Shown here: positions 7,701 through 16,501 of the stretch, piece after piece | Position numbering within the stretch: the stretch's first letter is position 1 | How the letters are laid out: every line of letters begins with the position of its first letter | Origin: Chrysochromulina tobinii | Taxonomy: Eukaryota; Haptophyta; Prymnesiales; Chrysochromulinaceae | Reading direction: 5' to 3' | Length of the DNA stretch: 16,745 bases | NCBI GenBank assembly: GCA_001275005.1 | Contig: JWZX01000679.1 | Location: forward strand, 1-16,745 | Made by a program: the position numbers and the translations under genes | The notes under the pieces: model-generated | What the model was told of the DNA's origin: nothing | The model's database searches: none | The model's input: the letters and a program-made list of their open reading frames with translations, nothing else

Positions 7701-7900
7701 GTCACGCGCAGTGGTCGCCACCCGTCCGGGCAATGGACGGATCGCGACCCACCAGGCAGACTCTCTGCAAAGTCTTATCGTGCCGTCTGCGCGTTGTTCT
7801 GAGCTTGATGGTGACCGGCAGTGCGCGCGCTTCGACGCGTTGTGTTGAACGTGCGTGATTGGCAAACTTCACGCTCCCGCGCCGCACCCGCTGGAAGGCC
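7701..7900. promoter_or_regulatory. Short divergent spacer, likely shared promoter region
   Basis: Only about 200 bp separate the ATG of the IPT/TIG gene (- strand, 7700) from the ATG of the ankyrin-TMEM16-SLC44 gene (+ strand, 7901). If both starts are right, the two promoters must overlap. I see no clear TATA box or other named element. The two strands stay partly open here, but only with TTG starts. Confidence 0.4.
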
Positions 7901-10900
7901 ATGACGTTGCTCGAGCTGTGCGCCGCCTCCAAGTGGGAGGAGGTGCTCAAGCTCAAGAGCTTTCCTCCCGAGCAGGTGCACCTGTCCACCAAAGACGAGG
8001 GATGGACGCCGCTACACTATGCCTGCATCGAAGAGCAGCTTGCCGTGGTCAAGCGGCTGCTCAAGGAGGGCGCTGATCCGTCCTCGGGCGACAGTGAGGG
8101 GACGACAGCCGTCCACATCGCGGCGACGCTGCCTTCTGTCGCGATGCTGCGAGCGCTCTTTGAGGGTGCTGCCGTGAAAGTCAACCCCGATCAGGGTGAC
8201 AGGAATGGCAGCACGGCACTGCATCTTGCCGCGGACGTGGTGGAGAAAGACGCAATCGCTGAGGCCGCCGAATGCATCGCGGTGCTTCTCGAAAGGGGGG
8301 CTTCGGCTTCGGCCAAAGACAAGAGCGGCAAGACGCCGCTCGACCTCGCCAAGCACGACGAGATTCGTGACGCGCTCGCTGGCACGAAGCTGTCCGCTCG
8401 CGTGGCACGCCGGCTCGCAGGCAAAAAGGGCGGGGCGTCCGACGACGCGTCAGCCGACGCCGTCGCCGGCCCTACCACCGCCCCCGCATCAGCGCCGAGC
8501 GCCGAGCCACCCTCGACACCACGTGGTTCCCTCAAGCGCGGGAGCAAGCGCACGCAGGTGGGCGTGCTGAATGTCGCTGGTGCCGATTCGAGCGCGAGCG
8601 GCGGCGCCAAGGCGGAGAAGGCGAAGAAGGCGGACGAGGCAGCCGCCGCGACCGAAACCAAGGCGGGGCTGCAACGGCGGCGCCGCCCAGGCACGGGTGC
8701 CAGCGCTGCGGGCGGCGGCGCTGGCGCGGCCGCTGCGAGTGGCAGTGGCAGCCCCAAAAAGGAGCGCCGGACGCGCACGAGTGGAGGCGCGGCCGCAGGT
8801 GCGGCGGGCGGTTCCGGCGTCGGCGACGCCTCCGCAGAGGCGCAGACGAGCCGCCTTGAGCAGATGCTCATCGAGGAGCTCGAGGCCGACGATGCGGCGG
8901 GCGGCATCACATTCGACTTGGCGCTCGAGCTGCTGCCGCCCGAGCACGCCAAGGACGCGCGTCGCCGCGCCGCCGCTTCCACGAAGAAAAAGGGCGGCGA
9001 GGGAGCTGGCGCCGAGCAAGATCCCGAGGAGGCGATCGCGTATGACGTGGCGAGTGGCGACGCTACGCTGACGCGCACGGCGCTGCTGCAGCGCGTGCGT
9101 GCGCCCTCGGTGGGACTGGAGACGCGCTTGGTGTGGCACCCAACAGCGGAGAATGTGGCTTTCCTCCTCGTGGGCGCGAGCCTCCCGCGGCTGGCGCGCG
9201 AGGCCGAGCGGATCGACTGGCCCATGCAGCTGCGCCCCGGTCTCGAGGAGCGGTTGCACCTCGAGCGCGAGCAGCAGCATGGGGGCCAGGATGAGGCGGC
9301 GGCCGAGGCTGTAGCAGCCGAGCTCGAGGCGCTCGAGGCGCTCGACGGCAGGGACACCGCGTACGCCCCCTACCGACGGCGCGTGCACCGCCTCTACCAG
9401 CTCGGCGCCCCTCCCCACGTCTTCGCGTGCGCCGCGCGCGCACACATCCTCACATCCATCCTCGAGGCACCGCAAGCGGTGGGCGGCGCAGAGCTCTCTC
9501 TGTCGACCCTCGAGCGCTCGCGCGTCGTGCAGCAGGTCTTCGCGCTGCATGACATGCGCGAGCGGCGCGCGCTTGAGGAGCGATGGTCCGCCTCGGCCTC
9601 GCTCGGCCTCGCGCCCGCCCCGCTCACCGAGCTCTACAATTATTTTGGCGCCGAGTACGCGCTCTACTTCGCCTTCCTGCGCCGCTTCTCACAGTGGCTC
9701 TGGGCGCCGGCGGCGCTCGGGCTCGTGCTCTTCGTGTTTAACGAGACCGAGTACGCGGGGCAGGAGTCGGTCTGGCAGGCCCTCTACTGCCTGCTCATCG
9801 TGCTCTGGGCCTCGGCGTTCCTGCAGCACTGGACGCGCACCCAGGCCGGCCTCTGCCACCAGTGGGCGATCAACGACGGCCACGGGCCGCACGCGGCTGC
9901 AAGCGACCCGACCGCGACGGCGGGCGAGGCGCCCGCGGCCGAGCGCGAGGAGTTCGTGGCTGCCAACCACGCGGTCGGCTTCTACACGTCGAACGACGAC
10001 TTTGTGGCCCTCGATGCAGAGGTGGTGCCAGATGGCGTGCCGTTGCCGCTCGTGGGCGTCTTCGGCCGTCGGGAGCGGCTGCGGCGGCTCATGCTCTCGT
10101 GGGCCGTGCTCGTCGCATTCGTGGCGGCCGCCGTGTGCGCGCAGCTCGGGCTGCTCCTCGGCCGATCGCTGCTCATCACGCGGGGGCCCAGCGCCTGGTG
10201 GAGCGGCCAGATCCTCGGCAGCCTCTTCACCGCCGTTGTGGTCGAACTCTTCGACGCGGTCCTCCGACCACTCGTCGACGCGCTGCTCGCATGGCAGAAC
10301 CACCGCTCCGCCGCGCGCCATGAAGTCCACTTTGCACAGCAGCTCTTCTTCGCCGCCTTCTGCAACCGCTTCTTCTCGCCGCTGTACCTGACGCTGCTCA
10401 AGCCGCTCTCGCTCCACTACCTCTTCCACAGCGCCGACACGCCCGGCGCCGTGCTCGAGGTTTGCTACGATCGCGACGGCAGTCCGTCCGACAGCTGCGC
10501 CGAGGAGCTCACCACGCTCGTGGGCGCGCTGGTCATCGTGAATTGCGTCGTGCAGAACGGGATCGAGTACGCGTCGGCCACGCGCGCCCTCAGCCGGCTG
10601 CAGCGGACACCGGGCGGCCGCGTGACCCATGAGGCGTCGATGGGCTCGGCCCAGTCGGCTGGCGGCGAGTTCTCGGAGCTCATCATGTCGTACGCGATGG
10701 TGGCTCTCTTCGGTGGCGCGTTCCTGCCCGCCGCCGCGTTCGCGCTGATCAACAACGCACTCGAGGCGCGCCTGGACTCGCATGCCTTCCTTCGCTGCCA
10801 GCAGCGGCCGCGTATGCAGCTCTCGCACCTGATGGCGACGTGGCGTCCAGTGCTCCAGCTCATCTCGCTGCTCGCGATCGTGACGAACACGGTGCTCGTG

Positions 10901-13795
10901 TGCCACGCATTCACGACGCTGCCCATGCTCTTCGGGGCACGCGGCGGGCACGAGTACGCGATGGGGATGGTCATCGAGCACGTGCTGCTCGCGCTCAAGC
11001 TGCTCCTCGACCTGAGCTTGGCGGACGTGCCAGCGGAAAGGATCGCCGAAACTGCCAAGCAGCGCAAGCTGCTGCGCTACGCCGAGCTCGCGCGCAGCCC
11101 GCTGCCCGCGCCGCCGCGCCTCGCCGCCGACGCCGAGGCGGCGGCGGACGCGGCGCGACAGGCGGAGGAGGAGGCCGAGGAGGACGATGAGCCTGTGGAC
11201 GAGCCGCACAAGGAGGAGAAGCTCTCAGAGCTCGGTCTGCTCCGCTCCTTTATGCCGGGGCCCAATGAGGAGAACGGCGGCGCCGGCGCGCGCGACATTG
11301 CGCGCAAGCTGCAGGAGGCCTCGCAGCCCCTGCCCGACACGCGCGGTGCCTCGCCTGCTGAGGTCGAGCGCATCGCCAAGCAGCAGCGCAAGCAGCTCAA
11401 GCAGCGGCGCAAGCTCGTGCTGCAGCTCGGCTGGACGCCGCGCCGTGCGCTCGCGCGCGCCTCGTCGAGCCTCGGGTTCACCGACGTCATCTGCCTGCTT
11501 CCGATGCTGATGCTCTGGCTCGTCATGATCGCGATCGGCATCCTGGGCGGCCAGTACGGCAATCCCGAGCGCCTCTTTTTCGGCATCGACTACGAGCGCA
11601 ACACGTGCGGCTCGACTAACGCGTACAGCTACCCGCTGCGCTACGACACGACGCGCTCTGAGACCTTCCCGTACGCGATCCGCCTGCCCAATGCACGTTT
11701 CTCAAGCGTCCTCGACGATGCCACGCAGGCGCAGCTCCGGGCGCGCCAGCTGCGCACGGGTGAGCGCAACCTCGCGGGGAGCAAGAACTGGTGGTACAGT
11801 CCGGCGAGCGACTCACACTGGCTGCTCGCGTACGCGGACCCGGCCACGCGCCTTGGCGTGTGCGTAGCCGCGTGCCCTCGGCCTCGGCAGCTCGGCTCTG
11901 AGCAGCTCTGCACCTACGACGCGAGCCCCGTAGCCGTGGGCGGCACTGGCGCCACCGCCAGCGCCTCCAGGCGCTGCTATCCCGCGTACGCGAGCGTCGC
12001 GATGCACGGCTATTGCGTCCCCACCACGCCCGCGCCGCAGGCGGCTTACCACGCGGCAGGCGTCAACATCTCCGCCTCCGAGCTCAACGCCCTTCGCACC
12101 TCGCTTCTCCACGAGGACGGGCGCTACTTTGACGCCATCTTTGGCGATGTGGTCCTCGTGTGGCAACTGCTGCTCGGCTGCCCGATCGTGGCCGCGGTGC
12201 TCGCGTTTGCGTGGGCCTACGGCTCGGTGATCCAGCCCGCGGCCCTCTACGGGCTCGCTGTGCTCATTTGCGTCGTCTCGTCCTCCGGCCTGACCTACGT
12301 CTTCTGGAGCGGAGGCGAGAGGTTTGCGGAGGACGTGGCCGCGAGCGACCTAGGCGCAAGCGCCCAAGACGACGGCCTCTGGATCGGGCGCAATCGCGCA
12401 TGGCTCGAGAACACGGGCTACGTGCTCGTCGCGTGCACCGCCGCCCTGCCCATCGCGAGCGTTCTGCTCGGGCGCTTGTGCCTGCCCTCGTTGCCGCTGC
12501 TACAGGTGGCGGGTCCGCTGCTGCTGGGCACACCGGCCGCGATGGTCGGTCCGGCGCTCTGCGTGATCGCGCAGCTGCTCTTCGCGGCGCTCTGGGTCTG
12601 GGGCGCGGCGTACCTCGCTTCGAGCGGCATGGTCGAGCTCACGCACGCCGAGGGCTACGCGCGCCCCACGTTCGACTCCGGCGTCAAGCTGCTCCTGATC
12701 GTCTGGGCCCTTGGCGGGATCTGGACGTTCGCCTTCATACGCCACCTCGGGCTCCTCGCCGCCGCGGGCCCGCTCGCGCGCGGCTATTGGCTGTCGGCCG
12801 AGCTGCGCGCGCAGCTGCCCGCGCCGCCGCTGTACGTGCGGTTGCTAGGTCCGTGGGTGCGAGTGGGCTCGGCGGCGGTGGGCGCGACGCTCCACTGCTC
12901 GGGCGCAAGCGCTCTCGTCGCCGTGCTGCAGAGCTTCGGCGTCCACCGGCTGGATGCGCTCGATGAGGCTGGGTACGTGAGTGTCGCGCTCTTTGGCACC
13001 GGGTATGTCGAAGGCTCGCGCTGGGCCACGTCGATCACCAGCCGCTTTGTGCCGCGCTTGCTCATGATGCAGGCCCGCTGCGGGCTCTATCTAAGTTTCT
13101 GCAAGCTTGCGTGCGCCATGGGGGCCACGGCGGTCGCCGCGGCCTTTCTAGCTGGCCATGAAGACTATGCCAGGCCGAGCGCGTTCGCGGCGGAGGCGGG
13201 CATCGCCTCCATTGTGATGCCACTCTTTGTCATCTTCGGCTTCACCTTCCAGATCGTGTCGACGGTGCTCTCGCCCGTGCAGCTCATGCTCTCGGCGGCC
13301 GTGCAGAGCTGGTGCCTCGACTACCAGCAGAACGTCGTCGAGCAGCAGCTGGGCGGCGCCACGTGGATGATGGGGGCCAGTGACCCCGAGGGCTCGCTCT
13401 CGCTCTTGATGGAGCTGCACGAGCTGCTCCTCGATGAGCTCGCTCAGGCGGCAAGCGAGCGCGAGCAGCAGCAGAGAGAGCTTGCGCAGCGCGCCGCCGC
13501 CGCCGCGCGCCGCGCCGCGCGCGATGCCGAGGGCATCGTCGCCCCGACTCGGAAGCGCGCGGACCAGAAGGTGGACCCTGGCACCGTTGTGGCTGAGGAG
13601 GTGAATCCCGGCAACGCCGTGGCCCGACCTGCCGCGTCCGCACCAATCTCGATCGAGAAGGACGAGGATGAGGACGAGTACGCGGACGTCGAGCTGACCG
13701 CGGCCGACGGCGGCGACGTTGAGGAGGCGCGTGACCTGAGCGCGGTAATGCCAGTGGAGTCGTCGAACCGGAGGCGGCGCCCGCCGAAGGCGTGA
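7901..13795 (+). CDS. Ankyrin - TMEM16 (anoctamin) - SLC44 (choline-transporter-like) fusion protein
   Basis: One open frame encodes 1964 residues with no stop and no intron. Residues about 34-165 hold four ankyrin repeats (GWTPLHYACIEEQLAVVKRLL, TTAVHIAA, STALHLAA, KTPLDLAK). An Ala/Gly/Lys-rich linker runs to about 310. Residues about 320-1050 are TMEM16: ELYNYFGAEYALYFAFLRRF before TM1, WQNHRS, EFSE in TM7, NNALEARLD in TM8, RP...W, then EHVLLALKLLLDL..ADVP. The calcium-site acids E923, E926, E955 and D959, with N886/E889 in TM6, appear kept. After a charged linker (about 1055-1185), residues 1194-1815 are SLC44-like: TDVICLL, NPERLFFGIDY and NTCG, a long outer loop with CVAACP at 1321, about ten helices, RGYW, and LDYQQN at the end. 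The tail (1816-1964) is Gln/Ala-rich, then acidic. TMEM16 proteins scramble lipids or pass chloride; SLC44 proteins import choline or ethanolamine. The ATG at 7901 starts just before the ankyrins; an upstream TTG is unlikely. Confidence 0.93.
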   Translation: MTLLELCAASKWEEVLKLKSFPPEQVHLSTKDEGWTPLHYACIEEQLAVVKRLLKEGADPSSGDSEGTTAVHIAATLPSVAMLRALFEGAAVKVNPDQGDRNGSTALHLAADVVEKDAIAEAAECIAVLLERGASASAKDKSGKTPLDLAKHDEIRDALAGTKLSARVARRLAGKKGGASDDASADAVAGPTTAPASAPSAEPPSTPRGSLKRGSKRTQVGVLNVAGADSSASGGAKAEKAKKADEAAAATETKAGLQRRRRPGTGASAAGGGAGAAAASGSGSPKKERRTRTSGGAAAGAAGGSGVGDASAEAQTSRLEQMLIEELEADDAAGGITFDLALELLPPEHAKDARRRAAASTKKKGGEGAGAEQDPEEAIAYDVASGDATLTRTALLQRVRAPSVGLETRLVWHPTAENVAFLLVGASLPRLAREAERIDWPMQLRPGLEERLHLEREQQHGGQDEAAAEAVAAELEALEALDGRDTAYAPYRRRVHRLYQLGAPPHVFACAARAHILTSILEAPQAVGGAELSLSTLERSRVVQQVFALHDMRERRALEERWSASASLGLAPAPLTELYNYFGAEYALYFAFLRRFSQWLWAPAALGLVLFVFNETEYAGQESVWQALYCLLIVLWASAFLQHWTRTQAGLCHQWAINDGHGPHAAASDPTATAGEAPAAEREEFVAANHAVGFYTSNDDFVALDAEVVPDGVPLPLVGVFGRRERLRRLMLSWAVLVAFVAAAVCAQLGLLLGRSLLITRGPSAWWSGQILGSLFTAVVVELFDAVLRPLVDALLAWQNHRSAARHEVHFAQQLFFAAFCNRFFSPLYLTLLKPLSLHYLFHSADTPGAVLEVCYDRDGSPSDSCAEELTTLVGALVIVNCVVQNGIEYASATRALSRLQRTPGGRVTHEASMGSAQSAGGEFSELIMSYAMVALFGGAFLPAAAFALINNALEARLDSHAFLRCQQRPRMQLSHLMATWRPVLQLISLLAIVTNTVLVCHAFTTLPMLFGARGGHEYAMGMVIEHVLLALKLLLDLSLADVPAERIAETAKQRKLLRYAELARSPLPAPPRLAADAEAAADAARQAEEEAEEDDEPVDEPHKEEKLSELGLLRSFMPGPNEENGGAGARDIARKLQEASQPLPDTRGASPAEVERIAKQQRKQLKQRRKLVLQLGWTPRRALARASSSLGFTDVICLLPMLMLWLVMIAIGILGGQYGNPERLFFGIDYERNTCGSTNAYSYPLRYDTTRSETFPYAIRLPNARFSSVLDDATQAQLRARQLRTGERNLAGSKNWWYSPASDSHWLLAYADPATRLGVCVAACPRPRQLGSEQLCTYDASPVAVGGTGATASASRRCYPAYASVAMHGYCVPTTPAPQAAYHAAGVNISASELNALRTSLLHEDGRYFDAIFGDVVLVWQLLLGCPIVAAVLAFAWAYGSVIQPAALYGLAVLICVVSSSGLTYVFWSGGERFAEDVAASDLGASAQDDGLWIGRNRAWLENTGYVLVACTAALPIASVLLGRLCLPSLPLLQVAGPLLLGTPAAMVGPALCVIAQLLFAALWVWGAAYLASSGMVELTHAEGYARPTFDSGVKLLLIVWALGGIWTFAFIRHLGLLAAAGPLARGYWLSAELRAQLPAPPLYVRLLGPWVRVGSAAVGATLHCSGASALVAVLQSFGVHRLDALDEAGYVSVALFGTGYVEGSRWATSITSRFVPRLLMMQARCGLYLSFCKLACAMGATAVAAAFLAGHEDYARPSAFAAEAGIASIVMPLFVIFGFTFQIVSTVLSPVQLMLSAAVQSWCLDYQQNVVEQQLGGATWMMGASDPEGSLSLLMELHELLLDELAQAASEREQQQRELAQRAAAAARRAARDAEGIVAPTRKRADQKVDPGTVVAEEVNPGNAVARPAASAPISIEKDEDEDEYADVELTAADGGDVEEARDLSAVMPVESSNRRRRPPKA

Positions 13796-14701
13796 GAAGT
13801 CAGAAGTCGTATCGTACACCGCTGATCGGCATATGATCGGCATTGCTGTCAGACTAGATGAGAGAACGCGCCCCCTTCGCCTACTTCCTTGTGTCACCTC
13901 CACACGTCATCGCGCATCGGTCATGACGTGGCCCCCACATGCAACGAGCAACCGTGCCAGGAACCGTGCCACGCCGCACCGGCCCATTCGTGCCGTCGAG
14001 TATCATTGTTTCAGACGGTCGAGAGTGTCAGTGTGCTTCTGTAATCCCGGTAATGCGTAATCGCGAAAAATATCACAGGACCCCCTGCTTGACCCAAGGG
14101 GGAGTGGTCTACTATTTTTCATGTTTATAAGGCCCTAACCCCACACCTGTTTGGGAACTGAATGGTTGACCCAAGGGGGAGTGGTCTACTATTTTTCATG
14201 TTTATAAGGCCCTAACCCCACACCTGTTTGGGAACTGAATGCCTCTCACCCCAATCCGGAATCACAAGAGTGGACGACCCCTAGATACCTCCTGCCGGAT
14301 ATCCGCGCATCGATATGCGACACCAATGCCATCGTCCAGCAAAAGTGGTCGAGGTGCTGCTCAACCTCAAGTGACTGCTCAAGCACAGCCCTTCGCCCGC
14401 GGTGCACCTCGAGGTGCTCGGCCGCCGATGGCTCGCGCTCGCTCGCAACGAATCCGTGTCCAACCTCACGAGCACCCTCTTGGGAGACCGAGCCGATCGA
14501 CGATCATCATTCATCAACAAGATAGTAACAAGATTGATGGTGAGCTGCTCCCGGCAGGCTGCGCCGACGGGTTGCGCGACGACCTTGCACGCCTTTTCGG
14601 GGCTTGTGGGTGTGTTTCTGTTCGAGAGGGCCCTGAAACGAACGTACCGGTACGAACGAAGTTACGGCGGGAAATGATTTAGTTTTGTGAGCGAGAATTC
14701 T
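13796..14701. other. 0.9-kb spacer between the fusion gene and the GT61 gene
   Basis: No gene is recognised. It should carry the fusion gene's 3' UTR and the GT61 promoter. A 9-bp direct repeat, GATCGGCAT, sits at 13824-13832 and 13835-13843. The 77-bp duplication at 14089-14241 is the main feature. In the GT61 frame a hydrophobic stretch (about 14582-14625, LHAFSGLVGVFLFE) lies upstream but is cut off by a TGA at 14675-14677, so it could join GT61 only by splicing. Confidence 0.45.
14089..14241. repeat. Perfect 77-bp tandem duplication
   Basis: The unit begins TTGACCCAAGGGGGAGTGG and ends TTTGGGAACTGAATG(G). It occurs at 14089-14165 and again, identical over its 76 bases, at 14166-14241. 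Each copy is less GC-rich than the flanks and contains TTTATAAGG, which resembles a TATA box, then CCCTAACCCC. The identity points to a recent duplication or an assembly doubling. It lies 460 bp upstream of the GT61 start. Confidence 0.95.
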
Positions 14702-16099
14702 ATGTCTCTAATCTGCGATGTTGCGGAGCAGACTAGCTCGACTCCGTGCGTATTCCAACGCAGTTTTGGTTGCCGCGTCGGAGATGACGGAGTACGACAA
14801 CTGTGGATCCGCCATGGATGTGGTGGAACATTTGACTGTGATGGGAAACGCGTGGTTTGTACAAGACCGAGAGCCCTTCCGAGAGCTGATGAGTTGCATC
14901 ATTGTTCATGCGAACGCTCGTTCCTAGACACGCTTCCGGGCGGGGTTTGCGTCCGTGGAGGGCATACGCTCAGCAGCTCAGTAGCATTCTGGCATTTTAT
15001 CCACGGGCACTTGCTGCCAACGTTCGAGCTGATATCCACGCAAGGGCATTACCGGCCAGATCTGCAGTTGGTATTCGAGCAAAAGATATTCAACACATGG
15101 AGTAGACGATATATGGACTTCTACCGTGCCCTCTTCGATCTACCTGTTCAAATTGGCACACGTTGCAGTGGCACGCCGAGTCATTGGCTTGTAAAACCTT
15201 ATCCACGGTTTGACATGACGATCATGCGAGGTGACAATATTAAGAACATTGAAGAGTTCAAGCATGCGGACAACAGCTCGATTGCTGCCATGTGTGAGCA
15301 CATTCCGTCATTGCATATGGTCGCCGCTGCACGTCGCTATGCCCGGCCTCGCACCCAGAGGCTGTTGCAGATCGTGTTTGTACATCGCAACGCCACCGCC
15401 GAGTCGACACCTGAGGGGACGGTCCGAGGCATCGAGAACGTGGAGGAGGTAGTCGCTGATTTGAAGAGCTTGGCGCGAGGACGAGGAGCGATCCTCAAGC
15501 AGGTGGTCTTGGAGCGCTTGCCACCGCTCGCGCAGGTCGACTTGCTCCTGGAGACCGACGTGCTCATCTCGTACCACGGCTCGGGCCTCGGCGGTGGTCA
15601 CGTATGGATGCCTCCCGGGGGAGTCGTCGTCGAGATCATGCCACATAAGTTTGACTACTGCGTCGTGGCTACCTGTGTGGCACACTCTGGCAAAGCCCAC
15701 TTAATGGTGACCACGGCAGCCACACGGCTGGCAAGGAGGTGGAAGCCTGGGGGATGGTATGCCAAGGTTGGGGGGCCGCCTGGTCTCCGCAAGGTCCACT
15801 TGCCGTCGACCTTGCACACCATGCTCAGCCTTGCTCTTGCGGTTCCAAAGGAGATCACACCGCGCGAGGCCATACAAACTGCGGCTGCGCACCTGTGCAC
15901 GGAATCTGTCGGCAGAGGGCGCAAGGATTCTATTGGCGAGACGTGTAGACTCGCTTGCCAAGGCAAAAGCCTTCAAGTCTGGGAGAAGAAAACTGGGACT
16001 CGACGAGCCGCCCGCCCAGAGACCTACGATCGAGACTTACTACGTGCGAACCAACACAACTATAACACAACGTACATCAATGTAACAACGATATCGTAG
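14702..16099 (+). CDS. GT61-family glycosyltransferase with N-terminal Cys-rich module
   Basis: This 465-residue protein probably transfers a sugar to a protein or glycan in the secretory pathway. Residues 16-53 form a small Cys-rich unit (C16, C24, C40, C46, C53 with LWIRHGCGGTFDC), similar in style to DUF3011-type 'GCRGxF.C' modules, perhaps glycan-binding. The catalytic part has an FWHFIHGHLLPTFE segment and LVFEQ. A block on RNAT...GIENVEEVV follows, then LISYHGSGLGGGHVWMPPGGVVVEI with HGSGL at 292-296, the signature of GT61 (DUF563, relatives of EOGT and plant xylosyltransferases). The donor and acceptor cannot be told. I start at ATG 14702; the frame is open only to a TGA at 14675, with a GTG in between. 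No signal anchor is seen, which is odd for a GT61 enzyme and suggests a missed upstream exon. Base composition is visibly less GC-rich than the neighbouring fusion gene. Confidence 0.85.
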   Translation: MSLICDVAEQTSSTPCVFQRSFGCRVGDDGVRQLWIRHGCGGTFDCDGKRVVCTRPRALPRADELHHCSCERSFLDTLPGGVCVRGGHTLSSSVAFWHFIHGHLLPTFELISTQGHYRPDLQLVFEQKIFNTWSRRYMDFYRALFDLPVQIGTRCSGTPSHWLVKPYPRFDMTIMRGDNIKNIEEFKHADNSSIAAMCEHIPSLHMVAAARRYARPRTQRLLQIVFVHRNATAESTPEGTVRGIENVEEVVADLKSLARGRGAILKQVVLERLPPLAQVDLLLETDVLISYHGSGLGGGHVWMPPGGVVVEIMPHKFDYCVVATCVAHSGKAHLMVTTAATRLARRWKPGGWYAKVGGPPGLRKVHLPSTLHTMLSLALAVPKEITPREAIQTAAAHLCTESVGRGRKDSIGETCRLACQGKSLQVWEKKTGTRRAARPETYDRDLLRANQHNYNTTYINVTTIS

Positions 16100-16113
16100 T
16101 ACAAGTACGTATT

Positions 16114-16133
16114 ACTGTCACAGTCGAGACAGT
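16114..16133 (+). other. Small hairpin in the putative GT61 3' UTR
   Basis: ACTGTC (16114-16119) can pair with GACAGT (16128-16133) across an 8-base loop, 15 bases after the stop codon. The stem is short and may be chance. Confidence 0.3.
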
Positions 16134-16501
16134 GATCAGTGTGTACGACTGATAGCGATCTGGGTCGTCGAGAGAATGATCATGACCCGGGACGTCGCAC
16201 GGGTAGTAAACCCTTGAGTTCATCGCGCATCTCGATGCTTCAACCGCCGACACCGACGGGGGGTGCGAGGTGGAGGTCGCAATTGAGGGGTCGGGGACCG
16301 GACGACCGGTGGAATCGCGTCGGACCGACCACAGCGAGGTCTTCGATCAACACGGGATTGCGAAAACGGCTTTTAACAGTGCACTCGGCTTTAGCTCGAC
16401 GAGGCGGCCCCCTGGTACGCGAGGTGCGATTGAGTGACGAGGCGTGCGATTTTCGGCGATCGGCACACCCTGACACACTCGGCTACGGCTCGACCATCCT
16501 G

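Noticed and set aside
7859-7900. Longer start for the fusion gene, 14 codons upstream
   Set aside because: The upstream codon is TTG. The ATG at 7901 leads straight into the ankyrin region, and a eukaryotic gene should use it.
8191-9357. Open frame of 388 codons on the - strand
   Set aside because: Ser/Ala/Pro low complexity antisense to the ankyrin linker; no domain seen.
9689-11209. Open frame of 506 codons on the - strand
   Set aside because: It lies antisense to the TMEM16 region, is Arg/Glu/His-rich with no family pattern, and is a by-product of GC-rich codon use.
7901-13795. Two adjacent genes mistaken for one
   Set aside because: There is no stop codon anywhere between the TMEM16 and SLC44 parts, and no intron is needed, so a fused chain is the simplest reading. 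It still needs RNA proof.
13148-13903. - strand frame over the end of the fusion gene
   Set aside because: Antisense shadow of the SLC44 end and acidic tail; no recognisable motif.
14131-14145. CCCTAACCCC as a telomere remnant
   Set aside because: Only one partial unit per copy of the 77-bp repeat; no run of telomere repeats.
14089-14241. CRISPR-like or IS-like array
   Set aside because: Two abutting 77-bp copies without spacers, terminal inverted repeats or a transposase gene, in a eukaryotic setting.
14687-14701. GT61 start at 14687
   Set aside because: The codon is GTG; the first ATG is five codons later.
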